Assembly (NCBI GenBank): GCA_030828175.1
Contig: JAURDB010000009.1
Span: forward strand, 1-36,019
Length of the DNA: 36,019 nucleotides
Source of the DNA: Flavobacteriales bacterium
GTDB lineage: Bacteria; Bacteroidota; Bacteroidia; Flavobacteriales_D; Sanyastnellaceae
Direction: 5' to 3'
This document shows positions 25,519-33,266 of the stretch, one piece after another. How positions within the stretch are numbered: the first letter of the stretch is position 1; each line of letters begins with the position of its first letter. A program made the position numbers and the translations under genes. The notes below the pieces were generated by a model that did not search any database, was not told the DNA's origin, and saw nothing but the letters and a program-made list of their open reading frames with translations.

Positions 25519-25740
25519 TTTCAACGGGCAAAAAGTTCAAAAGTGAACCCTCCCCGCATCGGATTTCCTCCGTCAATGAACCGATATTGAAACGCAGACC
25601 GGGAAGAATTTCATTTCACTTGAAACCCTCCCCGGCACGTAACCAACCCTTTCCGAAAACACCAATTTACCGGGGTCTTGTCGCCCCGGCAGTATGAACC
25701 TTCTCCCCAGTCAACGGGGGCAAACCAGCCGAAACAACAC
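25519..25740 (+). other. nrdB-nrdA intergenic region with a GC-rich hairpin
   Basis: A 222-bp gap, unusually long for nrdB-nrdA. It holds a 6-bp inverted repeat (CCGGGG 25670-25675 with CCCCGG 25684-25689, 8-nt loop) without a following T-run, so it is not a standard terminator. A short open frame from ATG 25694 overlaps nrdA out of frame and is probably chance. No clear -7 box is seen. Confidence 0.4.
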
Positions 25741-28116
25741 ATGTATGTCGTCAAGAGGGATGGACGCCGGGAACAAGTCCAATTCGACAAGATCACAGCC
25801 AGGGTCAAGAAACTCTGTTACGGACTTCACGAAAGGGTAGACCCGGTCGCTGTGGCCATGCGCGTCATCGAAGGCGTCTATGATGGCGTGACCACTTCAG
25901 AACTGGACAACCTCGCTGCCGAGGTGGCCGCCACCAATGCGGTGAACCACCCCGACTACGCACAACTGGCCTCACGCATTGCCGTTTCCAACCTGCACAA
26001 GACCACTGAGAAATCATTCTCAGACATCATGCGCAAGTTGCACACGTACACGGACCCGGTGACCGGCGAACCCGCCGCCCTCATCGCAAGCGATGTCATG
26101 GAAATCATCGAGGCCAATTCAGAAGCCCTCGACTCCGCCATCATCTACGATCGGGACTTCAACTACGATTACTTCGGTTTCAAGACCCTCGAGCGCTCCT
26201 ACCTCCTCAAGGTCGACGGCAAGGTCGCAGAGCGCCCACAGCAGATGCTCATGCGCGTCTCCGTTGGCATCCACAAAGACGACATTGAGAGCGCCATCAA
26301 GACGTACAACATGATGTCGGAAGGCTGGTTTACCCACGCCACCCCGACCCTGTTCAACGCCGGCACGCCCAAGCCCCAAATGTCGAGCTGCTTCCTGCTC
26401 ACCATGCAAGAGGACAGCATCAGCGGCATCTACGACACGCTGAAGCAGTGCGCAAAGATCAGCCAGAACGCGGGGGGCATCGGCCTCGCCATCCACGATG
26501 TGCGGGCTACCGGATCCTACATCCGCGGCACGAACGGAACCTCCAACGGCATCGTTCCCATGCTGCGCGTCTTCAATGACACTGCCCGCTACGTGGACCA
26601 GGGAGGCGGCAAGCGCAAGGGTTCGTTTGCGGTGTACATCGAGCCGTGGCACGCCGACGTTTTCGATTTCCTCGACCTCAAGAAGAACCACGGTAAGGAA
26701 GAGCAGCGCGCCCGCGATCTGTTCTACGCCCTCTGGGTGCCGGATCTGTTCATGAAGCGCGTCGAAGCCGATGGCGAGTGGACCCTCATGTGTCCCAACG
26801 AATGCCCCGGCCTGTCCGATTCCTGGGGTCCCGAGTTCGAGGCCTTGTACGAGAAGTACGAAGCCGAGGGCAAAGGCCGCAAGACCATCAAGGCCCAAGA
26901 GCTCTGGTTCAAAATCGTCGAAAGTCAAATCGAGACGGGCGTTCCCTACATGCTGTACAAGGACGCGGCCAACAGCAAGTCCAACCAGCAGAACCTGGGT
27001 ACCATCCGTTCCTCCAATCTCTGCACTGAGATCATCGAGTACACCGCGAAGGATGAGGTCGCCGTATGCAACCTAGCCTCCATTGCGCTGCCGAAATTCG
27101 TCAAGGAAGACCTCACCTTCGACCACGACAAACTGTTCGAGGTGACCTATCAGGTCACGAAGAACTTGAACCGCGTCATCGATCGGAATTACTACCCGAT
27201 CGTGGAGGCCCGCAATTCCAACATGCGCCACCGACCCGTCGGTCTCGGCGTTCAGGGATTGGCCGACGCCTTCATCCTGATGCGCTTCCCCTTCGACTCC
27301 GAAGAGGCACGACAATTGAACAAGGACGTCTTCGAGACCATCTACTACGCGGCCTGTTGCGCCTCGAAGGATCTGGCCATCGAAGAGGGACCCTATGAGA
27401 GCTTCAAAGGCTCCCCTGCCTCCGAAGGAAAACTGCAGTTTGACATGTGGGACATCACCCCGAGCGACCGCTGGGAGTGGGACATCCTCAAGGAAGAGAT
27501 CATGGACAAGGGCATGCGCAACAGCCTGCTGGTGGCTCCCATGCCCACGGCTTCCACTGCGCAGATCCTTGGCAACAACGAATGCTTCGAGCCCTACACC
27601 TCGAACATCTACACCCGCCGAACCCTGAGCGGTGAATTCATCGTCGTCAACAACCACCTTCTGCGCGACCTCACCAAACTGGGGCTGTGGAACGAGGAGA
27701 TGAAAAACCAACTCATCGCCGCCAACGGATCGATTCAGAACATTCCGGAGATTCCAGAAAACCTCAAAACGCTGTACCGAACAGCTTGGGAAATTTCCCA
27801 GCGCGCCATCCTCGACATGGCCGCAGACCGCGGGGCTTACATCTGCCAATCGCAGTCGCTCAACGTGTTCATGGAAAACGCCAACGCACCGAAGCTGACT
27901 TCCATGCACTTCCACGCTTGGCGCTCCGGACTCAAGACCGGTATGTACTACCTCCGCACCAAAGCGGCCACCGACGCCATCAAATTCACGGTGGACAAGA
28001 AGTACAAGGAGCAGCCCGCACCGGAAAAGAAGGAGGTCGCACAGATGACCCACGAAGAGCAAGTCGCGGCATGCTCCATCGAAAATGGGCCCGACTGCGA
28101 AATGTGCAGCGGCTGA
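25741..28116 (+). CDS. nrdA: Ribonucleoside-diphosphate reductase, alpha (catalytic) subunit
   Basis: A 791-residue catalytic subunit that reduces ribonucleoside diphosphates to deoxyribonucleotides. Residues 1 to ~90 ([21 protein letters not shown] onward) form an ATP-cone, the overall-activity site for ATP/dATP. Cys217 and Cys443 are the redox pair and Cys428 the thiyl cysteine, with Glu430 beside it (NLCTE). These numbers are each one less than in human RRM1 (218/429/444), and the 15-residue spacing is the eukaryotic type. The C-terminal tail ends CEMCSG, the shuttle cysteines. The frame is open 21 codons upstream to a TTG, but the ATP-cone begins at ATG 25741. A strong terminator follows. 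Confidence 0.96.
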   Translation: MYVVKRDGRREQVQFDKITARVKKLCYGLHERVDPVAVAMRVIEGVYDGVTTSELDNLAAEVAATNAVNHPDYAQLASRIAVSNLHKTTEKSFSDIMRKLHTYTDPVTGEPAALIASDVMEIIEANSEALDSAIIYDRDFNYDYFGFKTLERSYLLKVDGKVAERPQQMLMRVSVGIHKDDIESAIKTYNMMSEGWFTHATPTLFNAGTPKPQMSSCFLLTMQEDSISGIYDTLKQCAKISQNAGGIGLAIHDVRATGSYIRGTNGTSNGIVPMLRVFNDTARYVDQGGGKRKGSFAVYIEPWHADVFDFLDLKKNHGKEEQRARDLFYALWVPDLFMKRVEADGEWTLMCPNECPGLSDSWGPEFEALYEKYEAEGKGRKTIKAQELWFKIVESQIETGVPYMLYKDAANSKSNQQNLGTIRSSNLCTEIIEYTAKDEVAVCNLASIALPKFVKEDLTFDHDKLFEVTYQVTKNLNRVIDRNYYPIVEARNSNMRHRPVGLGVQGLADAFILMRFPFDSEEARQLNKDVFETIYYAACCASKDLAIEEGPYESFKGSPASEGKLQFDMWDITPSDRWEWDILKEEIMDKGMRNSLLVAPMPTASTAQILGNNECFEPYTSNIYTRRTLSGEFIVVNNHLLRDLTKLGLWNEEMKNQLIAANGSIQNIPEIPENLKTLYRTAWEISQRAILDMAADRGAYICQSQSLNVFMENANAPKLTSMHFHAWRSGLKTGMYYLRTKAATDAIKFTVDKKYKEQPAPEKKEVAQMTHEEQVAACSIENGPDCEMCSG

Positions 28117-28138
28117 ATCCGCCCCCACAACATGACTG

Positions 28139-28169
28139 AAAAAGGCGATTCTACCCGAATCGCCTTTTT
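28139..28169 (+). terminator. Rho-independent terminator after nrdA
   Basis: A perfect 13-bp inverted repeat (28139-28151 with 28157-28169) with a 5-nt loop; the right arm ends in TTTTT. It begins 22 bp after the nrdA stop and separates the nrd genes from hemA. The A-run on the left means it could also work for minus-strand transcripts. Confidence 0.92.
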
Positions 28170-28248
28170 CTATGGTACCCATTCCCACCGGCGACATGAG
28201 TCAGGGACCCCTTTGACATTTCTGTGATGTAGAAACCCCTTCCTATCC

Positions 28249-28256
28249 GAACTTTG
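28249..28256 (+). promoter_or_regulatory. Possible -7 box of the hemA operon
   Basis: GAACTTTG has one mismatch to TAnnTTTG and ends 8 nt before the TTG start at 28265. A promoter is expected between the nrdA terminator and hemA; the -33 element is not clear. Confidence 0.35.
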
Positions 28257-28264
28257 AACTTCCC

Positions 28265-29494
28265 TTGCGGCAGGAACATCTCCATATCGTCTCCCTCAAC
28301 CACCGAAATGCGCCCATAGAGCGCATTGGCCAGTTGCACATTCCCGAAGACAGCCAGCAGACATTCCTGAAGCAGCTGAAGGAAAAGCTCGAGGTACAAG
28401 GCATTGCCTACCTGACCACCTGCAACCGCGTGGAATTCATCCTGGTCGACGAAGCCTATTTCTGCATGGGCCGGCTGCAACAGCTTTTCCAAGCTTTTGC
28501 TCCCGATCCGGCCGAACTCCGTTCGCTGATGGGAACCGCCATGGTGATGCACGGAGAAGAAGCGGCCCGTCACCTGCTCCGTGTGAGCGCCGGTTTGGAA
28601 TCCATGGTGCTGGGGGAACGCGAGATTCTGACCCAGATGCGCTCCTCACTCGAAAAATCGAGGCAATGGAAACTCGCAGGCGACCAGTTGCGCATTACCG
28701 AACGCGTCGCCGTTGAGACCGCCAAGCAAATCTTCACAGAAACCGACATTGCCAAACGCAGCGTCTCGGTCAATGCCTTGGGATGGAAAGCCTTCCTCGA
28801 ACAAGATGTGAAGACCGACGCCAACGTGCTGGTCATCGGTGCCGGACAAACCAACGCCAACATTGCCCGTTTCCTTGAAAAGAGAGGACACAGTGCCGTG
28901 CGCATCCTGAACAGAACGGAAGCCAAAGCCGAAACCTTGGCCGCTCCCCGTGGGTGGGATTGGGGGCCACTTGAGGCCCTACCCGAGGCCCTCGCTTCCG
29001 GTCCCGAAGCCATTTTCATCTGTACAGGCAGCGCTCACGCCCTGCTTGGAGCCCAAGAAGCCACGCTTCTGCCTGAAGGACGCTGCTTTGTCCTCGACCT
29101 CAGTGTGCCCTCAGGATTGGACGAAGCTTTCAGAAATCGACCCAATACAGAAGTCATAGGGGTCCAAGAACTCAAGCCCATTGCCGACCAGAACGTCGCC
29201 GGTCGTCGCACCGCCATGGGCGATTGCCAGCGCATCATCGAAAATGGCATGAACGAATTGACTTCACGGCTGCAGCAGCGTGAAGTAGAGCTCGCGCTCC
29301 GCGAATTGCCCCAACTTCTGGCCGCTGTGCGCAACACCGCGCTGGGAGAAGTTTTTGCCGATGAGCTCGCCGACTTGGATGGCGAAACGAGGAACTTGGT
29401 AGACCGCATCGTGGCCTACCTCGAAAAGAAGTATGTGTCCGTCCCGATGAAACTTGCCCGCGAGGCCGTGCTCGAGCACCTAGACAAGTCCTGA
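28265..29494 (+). CDS. hemA: Glutamyl-tRNA reductase
   Basis: A 409-residue NADPH enzyme that reduces glutamyl-tRNA(Glu) to glutamate-1-semialdehyde, the first committed step of C5 tetrapyrrole synthesis. The N-terminal catalytic domain shows IVSLNHRNAPIE and YLTTCNRVEF with catalytic Cys53. The GLESMVLGEREILTQ block follows, then the NADPH domain (NVLVIGAGQTNANIARFL) and a C-terminal helical dimerisation region. The start must be TTG 28265: the conserved N-terminal strand begins six residues later and no in-frame ATG or GTG precedes it. A weak start is notable for a pathway-controlling enzyme. The hemC-hemD fusion follows after 6 bp. Confidence 0.95.
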   Translation: MRQEHLHIVSLNHRNAPIERIGQLHIPEDSQQTFLKQLKEKLEVQGIAYLTTCNRVEFILVDEAYFCMGRLQQLFQAFAPDPAELRSLMGTAMVMHGEEAARHLLRVSAGLESMVLGEREILTQMRSSLEKSRQWKLAGDQLRITERVAVETAKQIFTETDIAKRSVSVNALGWKAFLEQDVKTDANVLVIGAGQTNANIARFLEKRGHSAVRILNRTEAKAETLAAPRGWDWGPLEALPEALASGPEAIFICTGSAHALLGAQEATLLPEGRCFVLDLSVPSGLDEAFRNRPNTEVIGVQELKPIADQNVAGRRTAMGDCQRIIENGMNELTSRLQQREVELALRELPQLLAAVRNTALGEVFADELADLDGETRNLVDRIVAYLEKKYVSVPMKLAREAVLEHLDKS

Positions 29495-29500
29495 GGCCGA

Positions 29501-31036
29501 ATGCCGGACACCCCACACCTCATCATTGGCACACGAGGAAGTGACCTCGCCCTTTGGCAAGCACACCATGTCCGCGATTTGATCCAGGCGGCCGGCGGAA
29601 CGGCCGAAATCAAGGTGCTCTCCACACAGGGCGACCGTGAGCAAGTCCAGGCTTTTGAGAAGCTGGAGGGCAAAGGGTTCTTCACCAAGGAAATCGAAGA
29701 AGCGCTGTTGGCGGGAGACATCGATGTTGCCGTCCACAGCCACAAAGACCTGGAGACCCGGCAGCCGGCCGGTCTGGTGATTGCCGCCGTTCCATCCCGC
29801 GCTTCTCAGCGCGACGTGCTTCTGGTTCACCCATCAGCGCATACCGTTGCCCCCTGGCTTCCCCTGGGACAGGGCGCAACGGTGGGAACCTCATCGGTGC
29901 GTCGCCGTGATCAGCTGCGCCTGTTGAGGCCTGACTTGAACATCCAGGCCCTTCGCGGCAATGTGCCCACCCGAATCGGCAAACTGAGGGAAGGTCATTA
30001 TGATGCCATCGTTCTGGCAGAAGCGGGCGTGTCCAGGTTGGAATTGGATTTGTCGGATTTGCATTGCCATTCACTGGAGCCCCAGCGCTTTGTTCCCGCA
30101 CCCGCTCAAGGAGCGCTCGCCCTGCAAATGCGCAGCAACGACCCGCGTACATCCTTCATAGCTGGATTGGCCCATGCAGAAGCCAGTCTGGAGGTAGAAT
30201 CAGAGCGCACCGTCCTGCGTGCGCTGGACGGCGGTTGTCAATTGCCTTTTGGTGCCCAGTGGGATGCCTCCATCCAACGTCTCCGCTGCTTCTTGCAGAC
30301 CGAGCTGGGCCCCCTTCGCGCCTTGGCGAAGACCGCATCCCAAGCATTGGATGCGCTCCACTCAGCGCATTCCGAGCAAACATTGAAAGTACTGATTACC
30401 CGCACTCCGCGTGGCGATGGTCCTTTGAAGCGGGTGGCGCCTGCCCAAGGTTGGGTGGTCCAGGAGTTTCCCTTCATCCATGCGGAACCGTTGCCCTCCC
30501 CCTCCATTCCGGTCGGCGCTGCCGAAGCGGATTGGGCCTGGGTGGGAAGTCCTGGTGCCGCCCACGCAGCAGAAAATTGGCTTCTCAGCCACCCTTCCAT
30601 CCGCATTGCCACCCCTGGCCATGGAACGGCAGACGCACTCCCAGACAGGCTTCAAAGAAGATTGGGATTCATAGGCTCTGGGCATCCTTTGGCCGCTTGG
30701 CAGGAATTTGCGGGACAGCGAACAGAACACGAGGGAGTCGCCATTCCACACAGCATGCGCACCCTGTCAAGATGGGAGTCGCAGGACATAGCGGGGCCTT
30801 TGTACGCTTGGCCTCATTACGAACCGGTCCCCCTCCCTGTGAAACCACCTCAAGCCGATGTTGTCTGCTTCACTTCTCCCTCCAATGTGGAGGCCTGGTC
30901 CCTTGCACCCCCATCGCGCATCATAGCCCTGGGCCCCAGCACTTCCCGCGCGTTGGGCCAACGCAATTGGGACCACGTGGTCTGCCAAACACCCGACGAC
31001 TTTGGGATCCTCGAGGCCATTTTGATGCTGGCGTGA
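29501..31036 (+). CDS. hemCD: HemC-HemD fusion: hydroxymethylbilane synthase plus uroporphyrinogen-III synthase
   Basis: A 511-residue fusion. Residues 1 to ~290 are hydroxymethylbilane synthase: IIGTRGSDLALWQA, the VAVHSHKDLE block with catalytic Asp83, GTSSVRRRDQL, LRGNVPTRIGKL, PAPAQGALALQ, and LDGGCQLPFGA with Cys246, which carries the dipyrromethane cofactor. From about residue 294 (LKVLITRTPRGDGPLKRVAPAQG) the sequence is uroporphyrinogen-III synthase: WAWVGSPGAAHA, IATPGHGTADAL, then VVCFTSPSNVEAWSL and IIALGPSTSRAL. A single polypeptide would make and cyclise hydroxymethylbilane, which otherwise closes spontaneously to the wrong isomer. No stop or shift lies between the halves. It follows hemA after 6 bp. 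Confidence 0.93.
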   Translation: MPDTPHLIIGTRGSDLALWQAHHVRDLIQAAGGTAEIKVLSTQGDREQVQAFEKLEGKGFFTKEIEEALLAGDIDVAVHSHKDLETRQPAGLVIAAVPSRASQRDVLLVHPSAHTVAPWLPLGQGATVGTSSVRRRDQLRLLRPDLNIQALRGNVPTRIGKLREGHYDAIVLAEAGVSRLELDLSDLHCHSLEPQRFVPAPAQGALALQMRSNDPRTSFIAGLAHAEASLEVESERTVLRALDGGCQLPFGAQWDASIQRLRCFLQTELGPLRALAKTASQALDALHSAHSEQTLKVLITRTPRGDGPLKRVAPAQGWVVQEFPFIHAEPLPSPSIPVGAAEADWAWVGSPGAAHAAENWLLSHPSIRIATPGHGTADALPDRLQRRLGFIGSGHPLAAWQEFAGQRTEHEGVAIPHSMRTLSRWESQDIAGPLYAWPHYEPVPLPVKPPQADVVCFTSPSNVEAWSLAPPSRIIALGPSTSRALGQRNWDHVVCQTPDDFGILEAILMLA

Positions 31037-31111
31037 CCGCTTCTTGCGCAGCAATTCCGCCCATTTGACACATCCGAGCCACCGGGACTTTCATGCCCAT
31101 CCAAAAACACG

Positions 31112-31119
31112 TATCTTCG
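31112..31119 (+). promoter_or_regulatory. Candidate -7 box of rplU-rpmA
   Basis: TATCTTCG has one mismatch to TAnnTTTG, 24 nt before ATG 31144. The leader after it is A-rich (seven consecutive A shortly before the start), a feature of highly expressed Bacteroidota genes that lack Shine-Dalgarno sites. Confidence 0.45.
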
Positions 31120-31143
31120 CACCCCTCAAAAAAAGAGGCCATC

Positions 31144-31632
31144 ATGTACGCCATCGTAGAAATTGCAGGGCACCAATACAAGGTACAGCAAGATCAACGG
31201 CTCTATGTGAACCGTCTGAAAGACGATGAGGGCGCAAAAGTCAGTTTTGACCGCGTGCTCCTCGTCGATGACGGATCCAAAGTGACCGTTGGCGCCCCAG
31301 CAGTAAACGGCGCAGCCGTCCAAGCCACGGTTGAACGCCATTTGAAAGGTGACAAGGTGCTTGTCTTCAAGAAGAAGCGCCGCAAGGGTTACCAAAAGTT
31401 GAACGGGTTCCGCCCCTCCCTGACCGAATTGGTCATCAACGGCATTGCACTGGGTGCAAAGCCGAAGAAGGCCGCCGCCAAGCCGGCGGAAGCAAGCGAG
31501 GAAAAGGCAGAAGCCAAGCCCGCAGCAAAAAAGCCGGCCGCTAAGAAGTCCACTGACGACAAGGCAGAAGCCAAGCCCGCAGCAAAAAAGCCGGCCGCTA
31601 AGAAGTCCACTGAGGACAAGGCTGAAGAATAA
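31144..31632 (+). CDS. rplU: Ribosomal protein L21 with a repetitive Lys/Ala-rich C-terminal tail
   Basis: A 162-residue large-subunit protein L21. Residues 1 to ~105 are the conserved domain (MYAIVEIAGHQYKVQQDQRLYV, VLLVDDGSKVTVGAP, KVLVFKKKRRKGYQKLNGFR). The remaining ~55 residues are an Ala/Lys/Glu/Pro-rich tail containing a 19-residue unit repeated twice in tandem, with a third start (KAEE) before the stop. Bacterial L21 is normally ~103 residues. Bacteroidota and some other groups have basic tails, but this one clearly grew by DNA duplication. An upstream in-frame ATG at 31093 would put the -7 box inside the gene, so ATG 31144 is used. rpmA follows after 11 bp. Confidence 0.95.
   Translation: MYAIVEIAGHQYKVQQDQRLYVNRLKDDEGAKVSFDRVLLVDDGSKVTVGAPAVNGAAVQATVERHLKGDKVLVFKKKRRKGYQKLNGFRPSLTELVINGIALGAKPKKAAAKPAEASEEKAEAKPAAKKPAAKKSTDDKAEAKPAAKKPAAKKSTEDKAEE
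31504..31617 (+). repeat. 57-bp tandem duplication inside rplU
   Basis: Two adjacent 57-bp copies (31504-31560 and 31561-31617) differ at only one base near the end (GAC versus GAG, so Asp becomes Glu). Each encodes a 19-residue Lys/Ala/Pro-rich unit. The near identity at DNA level points to recent expansion or continuing slippage/recombination. Confidence 0.95.
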
Positions 31633-31643
31633 ACTCCTGAACC

Positions 31644-31907
31644 ATGGCTCATAAAAAGGCAGCGGCCTCTACCAAGAACGGCCGCGAATCAGAAAGCAAA
31701 CGACTGGGCGTCAAGATTTATGGCGGTCAGACGTGCATCGCAGGCAACATCCTCGTTCGCCAGCGTGGTACACAACACAACCCCGGACTGAACGTCGGCA
31801 TCGGCAAAGACCACACCCTCTACGCATTGTCGGATGGGGTCGTGGAATTCCGCCGCCGCAAGGGCAACAAGAGCTATGTCTCCGTGTTGCCTGCAGCAGA
31901 AGCCTGA
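31644..31907 (+). CDS. rpmA: Ribosomal protein L27
   Basis: An 87-residue L27, which sits near the peptidyl-transferase centre. The N-terminus [24 protein letters not shown] is the standard uncleaved form (no Firmicutes-type leader), followed by [15 protein letters not shown] and a central [11 protein letters not shown]. Length is normal. It is co-transcribed with rplU, the usual L21-L27 pair, and followed by a strong terminator. Confidence 0.98.
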   Translation: MAHKKAAASTKNGRESESKRLGVKIYGGQTCIAGNILVRQRGTQHNPGLNVGIGKDHTLYALSDGVVEFRRRKGNKSYVSVLPAAEA

Positions 31908-31942
31908 CCTTCAGATTTATTGAAAGCCCAACAAGGGCAAAT

Positions 31943-31985
31943 GACGGTGCCCCCATCCTGAAAAGGAGGGGGCACCGTCGTATTT
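31943..31985 (+). terminator. Rho-independent terminator after rplU-rpmA
   Basis: A 12-bp perfect outer stem (31943-31954 with 31968-31979) with a further CCT/AGG pairing and a GAAA tetraloop, followed by GTATTTTT. It begins 35 bp after rpmA. The T-run lies only 6-9 nt before the serS start codon and overlaps a possible serS -7 box. Confidence 0.92.
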
Positions 31986-31988
31986 TTA
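31981..31988 (+). promoter_or_regulatory. Possible serS -7 box within the terminator T-run
   Basis: TATTTTTA has one mismatch to TAnnTTTG, at the last base, and ends 6 nt before ATG 31995. It has the same geometry as other boxes in this window, but it is also the T-run of the upstream terminator, so the match may be incidental. Confidence 0.3.
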
Positions 31989-31994
31989 CAAGCC

Positions 31995-33266
31995 ATGTTG
32001 ACCCTTCAGGTTCTACGTAACGAGCGCGACGCCTTGGAAAAGGCCCTGTCCAAGCGCGGCATTGACGCTGCGCCCATGCTCAATCGCATCCTTGCCCTGG
32101 ATGAGGAACGCCGCCACACCCAAAAGGAAGTGGACGACCTCAAGGCCGAACAAAATGCCGCCAGCCGGGAAATCGGGGAACTCTTCAAATCGGGGAAGAA
32201 GGATGAGGCCGAAGTCAGGCGCACGGAAATGGCTGCCTTGAAAGAGAAGATCCATGTCCTCGACGAGCACCAGAAGACGCTGATCAAGCAACAGGAAGAC
32301 GCGTTGCTCGAGCTGCCCAATCGCCCCCACGAAAGTGTTCCCGCCGGGCAAAGCGACGCCGACAACGAAGTCGTATCCGAAGAGGGGTCTAAGCCGGATC
32401 TGGGAGACGCTGCCCTCCCACATTGGGAGCTCGCCGACCGCTACAAGCTGATCGATTTTGAAGCGGGCGTGAAAATTTCCGGTGCCGGTTTCCCCGTATA
32501 TCGCGGCAAAGGAGCCAAACTCCAGCGCGCCCTCATCCAATTCTTCCTGGACCGCGCAGATGCTGCGGGCTATGAAGAGTTCATTCCCCCACATCTCGTC
32601 AATGCCGATTCCGGCCGCGGAACGGGCCAATTGCCCGACAAGGAGGGCCAGATGTACCACTGCCCGGCAGATGACCTCTATCTCATTCCCACAGCGGAGG
32701 TCCCGTTGACCAACCTATACCGCGGCGACCTGCTGAACGCGAGCGACCTGCCCATCCAACTCTGTGGCTACACACCTTGCTTCCGCAGAGAAGCCGGCTC
32801 CTACGGAAAAGATGTCCGTGGCTTGAACCGCTTGCACCAGTTCGACAAGGTGGAAATCGTCCGCTTCGAGAAGCCGGAGAACAGCTATGCCGCACTCGAG
32901 GGCATGGTCGAGCACGTCAAAGGCTTGCTCCGGGACCTGGAACTGCCGTTCCGCACCTTGCGCCTTTGTGGTGGAGACCTCGGATTCACCTCCGCTTTGA
33001 CCTTCGATTTGGAAGTATGGTCTGCCGCCCAGCAACGCTGGCTCGAGGTTTCAAGCGTCTCCAATTTCGAGACGTTCCAGGCCAATCGCCTGCAATGCCG
33101 TTTCCGCAATGCCGAGGGAAAGCCTGAACTCGTTCATACATTGAACGGCAGCGCACTGGCATTGCCTCGCATCGTAGCGGCCCTCCTTGAAAACCACCAA
33201 GGACCGGACGGCATCCGCATTCCTGCAGCCCTCCGAACCTATACCGGTTTCGACACCATCTCATGA
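31995..33266 (+). CDS. serS: Serine--tRNA ligase
   Basis: A 423-residue class II synthetase that charges tRNA(Ser) with serine. Residues 1 to ~110 form the long antiparallel coiled-coil arm that grips the tRNA (VLRNERDALEKALSKRG onward, rich in Lys, Glu and Ala). The catalytic domain shows IPTAEVPLTN, motif 2 (CFRREAGSYGKDVRGLNRLHQF), VEIVRF, and motif 3 near the end (NGSALALPRIVAALLENHQ). Length is typical. It starts at ATG 31995 just after the L27 terminator. Its stop overlaps the start of the next gene by 4 bp (ATGA). Confidence 0.97.
   Translation: MLTLQVLRNERDALEKALSKRGIDAAPMLNRILALDEERRHTQKEVDDLKAEQNAASREIGELFKSGKKDEAEVRRTEMAALKEKIHVLDEHQKTLIKQQEDALLELPNRPHESVPAGQSDADNEVVSEEGSKPDLGDAALPHWELADRYKLIDFEAGVKISGAGFPVYRGKGAKLQRALIQFFLDRADAAGYEEFIPPHLVNADSGRGTGQLPDKEGQMYHCPADDLYLIPTAEVPLTNLYRGDLLNASDLPIQLCGYTPCFRREAGSYGKDVRGLNRLHQFDKVEIVRFEKPENSYAALEGMVEHVKGLLRDLELPFRTLRLCGGDLGFTSALTFDLEVWSAAQQRWLEVSSVSNFETFQANRLQCRFRNAEGKPELVHTLNGSALALPRIVAALLENHQGPDGIRIPAALRTYTGFDTIS

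Noticed and set aside
25694-25740. A leader peptide starting at ATG 25694 before nrdA
   Set aside because: It is out of frame, runs into nrdA for dozens of codons, and shows no conserved or regulatory residue pattern.
27073-28197. A 374-codon minus-strand open frame antisense to nrdA
   Set aside because: It runs through the nrdA terminator and has no recognisable domain; codon shadow of nrdA.
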